Assembly: GCA_009792885.1 (NCBI GenBank)
Contig: WMCF01000003.1
Location: 15,834,297 to 15,898,296, forward strand
Source: Eremophila alpestris peregrina
Taxonomy: Eukaryota; Chordata; Aves; Passeriformes; Alaudidae
Direction of reading: 5' to 3'
Length of the DNA stretch: 64,000 nt
Position 1 is the first letter of the stretch. Every line of letters starts with the position of its first letter. The position numbers and the translations under genes were made by a program. Shown piece after piece: positions 57,401 to 64,000 of the stretch. The notes below the pieces were generated by a model. The model made no database searches. It had not been told where the DNA came from and saw nothing but the letters and a program-made list of their open reading frames with translations.

Positions 57401-60400
57401 GCCACCCCTGAAAATTTAGGCCTGAATTTAAAAAAGCTGCTTAAAATCTGTTTACTAATAAGCCATTTAATCTGCAGGGTTTTGGTATACTTAGAGGTCA
57501 AATTCTGCTGTGACATGCATGTTGGTGTGGGTTACGGATCAGGAATTTCATCACCTACGTTACCTGCATTAAGTCCAGAAAGCTTAAAGCAAGAGGAACT
57601 GGGACTGAAGCAGACCAGCAATCCAGCAATCCTGTGTTTACAGGAACCTGATGTGCTGCATGTCTGTCCCAGCCCTTTTCTAAACAGTGAAATACTTTTC
57701 TCTGTTTACCTCGCTGAGAGACTTGACTATGCTGCATGATTCATCCTGTACTCATTCTTCATTAACATAAATCTTTTCTAATCAGTATCCCTAAAGCCTC
57801 AGAGAGGCACTGTGTAGATAGGAGGATCCTTGTTAAAGGCCTGGGATTTAGAGAGTGAGTTGAAATGAGGGAGGGGAGCATGAATTTTGAGGAGACTCTC
57901 AGTCACATAGCAGGGCAGTCACAGGATGCCAAAGGAAAAGAGAACACACTGCCTCCACCCCCTGCACACTCAGAGGTGACCAAGAAGTGACCATATGAAA
58001 CACTTCCCCAAAGACATAATGATCCTCCATGTCCCAGATGTAACTGTCCAAAGGCTCTGCTTCCAGATTTGCTCACTGAGGTGAGTAAACTGTTTCCCTA
58101 ATAGATTATGAAGAGATGTAAGCATGGAGGTTTTTATAGACTAAACAAGGCAGAGATTTTGCAGCATTAACCTGAATGCTCTTATTATTGAAGTCAATAG
58201 CAAAGCTCTTGCAGACTCCAAGAAGCTCCTCTCCATCAGAAGAATCAGCAGTATTCAGCCTAATCACAGAGCTGTGAGCAAATTATTAAACCTTGAGGGA
58301 ATGAGGTAACAGCAATCTAACATTTTTTTGCTATTCTCATCAGCAGCTGATGAAGCTAATGAAGAAGCAGTTTCTTAGCATCTGTCCACACTTCAGAAAA
58401 CTGCAGCACATGTATCAATACAGCTTATCTTAAACAGGCATGGACCTTTGTACCAAGTCAAATAATTTCATCAATATTTTGATATAGATAACTTGATGGA
58501 TCAATCCAAGTTGGAAATCCTTCCTTCTCTGCAGTTTAATCCTTCCTCTGTGATTCCCAGTCAAATCCTCCCTCTGGGCACAAAGCTTTCCCATCAGAGG
58601 TGCTGACATTTGACTAGAAGAAGATGTGCTATGAGATTTGTCTGCACCAATTGACTCTGTGCTGGGAGGGCTGAGAAGACTTCAGACAAAACCCTCCCAA
58701 GCCAGAGCATGCCAATCAGCTCTTTTGCCAGCCATCTGTACTCCCATTTCCAGCAAAGTTGTATCTTGTGGGAGACATGCTTCCTGAAGCAAAACCTCGC
58801 ACGAAGGTTGGCAGTGCCTTTTACAAAACATAACCCTCAAGACTCAGCCTTCAAGCATCAGCCTTGAGGTTGAATCTTCCATCACTGTGCCATGAGCTGA
58901 ATTCTCACAAGCTGATTCCCAGTAACCCTCATGTAACATATTTTTCCAAATGCCATTTGCACCATTATCTGTAATCAATAATCTGAAATCTTCCAAAGTA
59001 GCCTCACTTGCCATTCAGGCTGTATCAACACTAAGATGAGCCACAATTTAAGCAGAAGAGCAACTTCATCCAGAGAGCAAAAAGCAAGTTTTTCTCCCGT
59101 AATCCAGGGATGTGGAAAAAGTGTGAAAACTGATGTGTCAAGAAAGTATTACTCCAAAATCGTGCTGGGACAGCAGCAAAATCCTCATTCTGAGTTGTGA
59201 GCTGACAAAATAGCAGAGTTGCTATGAGAGCAAGAGTCAAACCATCAGACAGCATCTCATCATAAAGGAAGAGACTCATTTCCCTGCAGGAACGCTTTAA
59301 AAAGGGGCAGACAAAAGGATGTCCAGAAATGTGGTTCAGGGTGCAGGGAAGTTTCAAAACCCTGCAGCACTCAGTAAACAGGGATTCAGTTTACATGATT
59401 TTGCATATGGAGGAAAGGTGAGAAAAGAAGGATTTGAAAAATAATTTCTTAGAAATGGAGAGGACAAAAAGAGTCAGGAAACTTGGGAAATGGCCAGGAG
59501 GATAGAGAAAAGCAACATTTACCATCCTGGCCAAGCGAAGAATGTGAGTCTCTCTCTTTGATTTCCTTTTACTCAACCACTTTGATAAAACAAGCTTGCA
59601 GCAAGCACCATCTCTGCCAGTGCTCTGTGCATCTGATATGCCACTACTGAGTCAGCACTTGTCGTCATCACAGGCCAGGCTGCAAAGACACCAATCTCAG
59701 ATCTGTTCTCATCTCTTTGAATTATTGGAGCACATCAGCAAAAAGAGCTGCTATAGTACAACTACTTGATGTGACTTGTTTGGATGATCAGAAAGACTTT
59801 GAAAAATTCTAGCTGCAGAAAGTGATTGGGGAAAAAGAACAGATGACCTGTGAGACAAAGTAGACATAGCATTTATGTAGCAGGAGTAAGTGGTCAGCTC
59901 TCCTTATAGCAAGGGTTAACAACTGAGTGTCCCAAGGCTCAAAGCAGCATGACTGATGTAACTGATGTAACTGGGGATGAACAGTGTGGAGCAGCATCTG
60001 CAGATGACACAAAATGTTCCGGTTCAAAGGCTGTATCAGTTGCTGTTCTGTGTTCTGCAAGTCCTGGTCAAACTGAAGACAGGCATTTGTGTTTGGACCA
60101 CCACAGGAACACTACTAAGTAGGGATGATTTTTCCTCCAGTAAGGTGCTAGCAGGTGCAGAGAGCAAGAGCAATAGGATGAATTTCATGCTGAGTCCTGG
60201 CCCTTACAGAGACCCTCCTGTGCCAACAGCTCTGATCAGGGCCAAGAAGAAGTTCCCTTGACTGGAGGTGACCGCTTTGTATTGGCAGATGTACAGGACA
60301 GCACAGACAGTAATGCAAACCAACTGTGTGGTAGCAAGCCCTGCTCCCACCTACCATCCTCCTCCACTGCCTGTCTGTCAGGAACCACTGCCACTGCAGT

Positions 60401-63400
60401 AGTGTGGGTACCCTCAGGGATAGCACACTGGGTCTGAATAGCACCAGGCTCCGGACTAAGTTCTGCATCCCAAAATAAACCACTCAAACTCTGCCCCAGG
60501 CTGCTTTGAAAAGCACATACTACTTCTCCCTGTCATCATCTCTGCCATCACTTCAGGGAACATTTCACCCCTGATTTCATCACTGCCACCTAGTTTGTAC
60601 CCCTAAGGTAAGCTAGGAGCTGCCCTCTGCATGGAGATGTCCTGGGCTGGGTGCAGGCCTTCAGCACAAAGCTACAGTAGTGAAGGCACAACTGGCTGTC
60701 TCTGTGTGACCCGGATTGCAGATTACTTCCAAACATGACTGCCATTCATCTGAGGTGCCCAATGCCACCCTGCTTCCAGAGGAGCCAGGAGAGGTTTTGA
60801 AGACACTGCAAATAGCTGAGAGCATCAATCCTCCTACAGCAATGAGGCACAGGCTCAGAGTGACACAGCTAAGTGAGAAGTAACAACAAAACGAGAACAC
60901 ACTGTCAAGAAAATGGCATCTTTTGCAGCACTAGGAACAAATGCATGAGTAGCCAAAACCCAGAGAGACTCTACCTCAAAGGCTACTGGGCCTGGGCCCC
61001 CAAGGAGAGGCAACAGCTGTGTTTTGCCCTTGCCGTGTGAATCACATGGGGGTACATCCATCACCACAACAAAACCCAGCAAAGTCCCAGCTAGGTGACT
61101 GTGGTGTGGGATTTTCCCTGTCTGTGGGCACGGAGCAATGGCAGCACCTGCATGATGCTGGCAGGAACACTGTGCTGGAGTGAGCATCCCTTCCCAAAGC
61201 CACACGGCACAGCGCACGATGCCCGAGCATATGCAAGCCTGTGCATGGCCCGGGCTGCCTCCTCACTGCCAGGAGCCAGCTGCTCATGCATGAATCCTGT
61301 GAAGCTGCTGGCCACAGCATCTGCTCCTGATCACTCACAACGCTCTCTGCGGGAGAGCCTCACGCAGCTCTTTTTTTCATGCCAGGCACAAGGTAGGCTC
61401 ATTGGAGATGCTGCAAAGTGCAGCACTACGGAGCTGGGGATCTTTCCAGATGCCCTGGATTTAGTGTAGCGACTGTGCCACCTTGTGCCAGCAACATTTA
61501 CAAACGTAGTTTAATCTCCTGCCTCTTAGATTTTAACACCATGGTGCTCTCACTCTGACTTTTCTCTAATGAGACCAACCAGGGCCCTGCATCTCCTCCC
61601 TGGTATGGTCCTTTACTTCCTCCAGGCAAAAGAGTGTCTGTCCAAGGGTGTGTCCTCACCTCCTGGCCTGCAGGCTCTGTGCTGCAGATCAATTTATTCC
61701 AGCTCTGACCTCTTCTCTGCCTGTTGCAAATCAGACAATCACACTAACTAGAATTGATATAGATGTAAGTAAGAGACATATGATACAACAAACTGGCTCT
61801 ATAGTCCTAGTAATAATGAGGACATTTTACAACTGGTCCACTTCAGGAGCCGTTTGGATTTTTTTCAAACACTTGTTCTTATTCAGCCAGGTGCAACATG
61901 ACCTGTGTAGGAAAAAGAAATGTGGGACTTCATAAAAACAGCCCATTTCTGACTCTGTATTCTGATTCTGCTCATTGTTTAGAGAAGGATGCAGGATTCG
62001 CAGAGAACAGACAGCAGAGAAAAAATTCACTGTGTTGCTCCAAGCTGCCAAGTGCATAAGAAGGAGAAAGCCAGGGTCCTGTGATTTTCCTCCTGGACCT
62101 GCTGAGATGGAGGTGGGAGACCCATAGATGGGAAGGGACACATGGAGAGGAGACCCCAGTGTGGGTTCTAGGACTGACGACTTTGATCCAGGACAGAACA
62201 TTTGGCCTTCACAACGCCCAAGAAGAAATCTGAGAGTACTGTGGGTGTAGTGAACAGATACCTATATGGAAGCTATGGCATCATATAGTCCTTTTATATG
62301 ATGGAAGAAAGTTGTAAAATAACTACTGGCAACAAGCTGAGGCCAGACAACTTCTACTTAGAAGCCATGCTCACATCTTTACCCAGGAGGGCAGTTGATT
62401 GGTGGGACATACTCCCATGGGATGTGGCAAGGTTGACCACTGCTTCTGCTCAAGGGCAGTTGGACTTCGGTGAAAACTGAGGGCCTGTGCTTGACAAAGT
62501 GAAACCTGATATCCCTCATTGCCTGTGGGCTGCAGGAGGCAGTCTGACAGTATGAAAATATGAGATTACATTTTACAAGTCCACAGATGCTGTAGTAGAT
62601 TGAAATGCTAACGTAGCCTGTGTCTATCCTGAACATCCTACAGAGCAGTCTATGGGAGCTTGGACTGGCCAGAGGACAGCTACTGTGCTGGTGAGGTAAG
62701 AAACAGAAGACATTTCAGCAAGGGAGAGCTGTGCTCTGCAGTGCACAGGCAGCAGCCAGGTGTCCCATCACTGACAGCAGCACCTGAGAGCAGAAATAAA
62801 CCTGTGGGCACACACATCTGGCTCTACTCTGTAACAAGCACCCAGAAGGTGGATTTGAATTCCCTTTCGTAAAGTGCCTCTGTTTAAATCTTGGCCCTCT
62901 CAGGCCACCCCAAAGCTAGTGAAGCCAGTGGCAAGACTCCGTGAGAAAGGGGTCAAACACATATAGGACAAGGACAAAGATGTAGGCAAGACACAACCAC
63001 AAGTGTGTGTTTATTCCAGCTATGAATCCTGGTCTGCTGGGGAGATCCTAGGTCTCACTGCTGATGAAGTAGGACCTCAGTAGAGCTTCACACCCTCTGC
63101 ATGACAGACTATGATTGTCTGTGACACGTTAAAGGGGTTTTCAAATGGAAGACATAAAAAACCATTTCAAAAAAAAAAAAAAAAAAGCAAGCCAAGTTAC
63201 TTCACACCTTCTGTCTTCTATGGACTCTTCACCGCACTTCATAGGGACCCAAGAGCACCCAAAAGCAGTGCCACTGGAGGCAACAACAGAGGGAAGGACG
63301 GGGGGAGTACAGGAGGAGCTGAAGGGGGCAGCCATGCATTACACCCTTCTCTTGCCTTTTGCATTCCCCAAGGTCCTGGCAAAGAAGCAGGAGGAGGGAG

Positions 63401-63724
63401 AACAGCAAAGGTGTGCTCAGAACAAAAAACAGATCAAGACAAGGAAACCCAATCAAAATAACACAGCCTCCGAGACTCAAGCATTGCACAAAAGGAGGAT
63501 CAGAAGTAAGCTAGGCTCTTAAAGGCAGAGATGACACCGAAACAGGGTAAGAGCAAGAATACAGGAGGGCAAAGAGTAAAAATCGATCCCTCTACAGGAG
63601 GAGGAGAAAAGGAGGAAGGGTAAGGAGGAGAAAGAAGGTTATATTTTCTGGATTTGGGGTTTGAATACTTGATTCTGATTTTTTTCTTTTTTGCATTTTT
63701 TTTTTTTCATAAAGGATCTCACAC
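54423..63724 (-). other. SLC8A3: SLC8A3 intron, 9.3 kb
   Basis: Lies between exon B and the microexon. No CR1 or LTR recognised; a possible old repeat is at about 62320-62480 (CR1- or L2-like wording, not certain). An A18 run lies at 63169-63186. A strong pyrimidine tract with a cryptic acceptor lies just downstream of exon B (63591-63640). Confidence 0.8.
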
Positions 63725-63828
63725 CTGATATTCCACGTTCCATCCATTGCGGTTCACCAAGGGCAATGAAGAAATTCTCCTGCCTTTCGTATTCCTCCTC
63801 ATCTACTATCTTAACCCTTATGGTCTTC
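63725..63828 (-). CDS. SLC8A3: SLC8A3 alternative exon B (CBD2)
   Basis: A 104-nt exon following TCCCTACAG and preceding GTGTGA. It encodes 34 full codons, KTIRVKIVDEEEYERQENFF then IALGEPQWMERGIS, with one base of overlap at each end (phase 2 in, phase 1 out). This is the exon-B version of the mutually exclusive A/B segment in the second Calx-beta domain. In exon-A isoforms the wording is ISVKVIDDEEYEKNKTFF-like, and the calcium-binding residues differ, so A and B forms respond differently to cytosolic Ca2+. Exon A and the large first coding exon should lie beyond the window's right edge. The donor is weak, which fits regulated inclusion. Confidence 0.93.
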
Positions 63829-64000
63829 CTGTAGGGACAACAAGAGAGACAACCGTGTACAGCGGGTCGGCTGGCTGGAGGCGGCAGCGGCGGTGGCAGC
63901 GGCGGCTCCGGGCACGCAGCCCCTTCCCCCTGGGGCGGTGTGCGTCGGCCTGCCTGTCGGACACAGCATCCTCGCAGCGGCTCCTTGGAGCGGGGTGTTA
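63829..64000 (-). other. SLC8A3: SLC8A3 intron upstream of exon B, CpG-rich
   Basis: GGCGGC-type repeats with about 17 CpG in the last 150 bp, far denser than the rest of the window's introns. No exon A was found before the edge. Confidence 0.7.

Noticed and set aside
63500..63591. An extra SLC8A3 exon after the acceptor-like CTGTAG downstream of exon B
   Set aside because: No conserved NCX sequence follows it and no matching donor and frame were found; kept only as a possible regulatory decoy.
1..64000. CRISPR arrays, operons, bacterial promoters or prophage-type systems
   Set aside because: Intron-exon structure, CR1 LINEs and poly(A) signals show vertebrate nuclear DNA; no direct-repeat/spacer pattern seen.

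Overview
The window is vertebrate nuclear DNA from a bird, most likely a songbird (passerine). The exon sequences read as two deeply conserved vertebrate genes. The repeats are avian CR1 LINE fragments with typical 3' ends, a tRNA-Ile-derived SINE with a CR1-like tail of the type I know from zebra finch, and endogenous retroviral LTRs. Most of the sequence is intron and intergenic DNA, so nearly all open reading frames here are chance.

Left part (1 to about 27-29 kb, + strand): the 3' end of SMOC1, a secreted SPARC-related matricellular calcium-binding protein. Five exons are visible at 1032-1224, 2238-2320, 6080-6185, 16721-16968 and 25688-25701 (stop). They encode the second thyroglobulin type-1 domain, the linker and the C-terminal extracellular-calcium (EF-hand pair) domain. 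Every junction has GT/AG ends and the phases close exactly (213 codons plus stop). A 3' UTR follows, with several candidate poly(A) signals.

Middle part (about 29-42 kb): intergenic DNA between two convergent genes. It holds a 140-bp inverted repeat about 130 bp upstream of a 3.7-kb endogenous retrovirus. The provirus has two 472-bp LTRs differing at 7 positions, a lysine-type primer-binding site, a short matrix-like gag ORF, an AT-rich non-coding body and no pol or env that I can recognise. An old CR1 fragment and a 778-bp solo LTR with a 30-G homopolymer follow.

Right part (about 42.8-64 kb, - strand): the 3' half of SLC8A3 (NCX3 sodium/calcium exchanger). From 5' to 3' in the gene: the alternative exon B (63725-63828), an 18-nt microexon (54405-54422, exon C), and the constitutive exons 45768-45892, 45134-45233, 43792-44067 and 43091-43467 (stop). 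They encode the end of the second calcium-binding (Calx-beta) domain and the C-terminal membrane half with the alpha-2 ion-binding repeat. Phases again close exactly (332 codons plus stop through B and C). The tail-to-tail SMOC1/SLC8A3 arrangement is the same as on human chromosome 14.

I found no evidence for a wholly new system. The best leads are the short-gag provirus, the 140-bp inverted repeat, the microexon with its pyrimidine tract, and two tandem NAGNAG splice acceptors, one in each gene.
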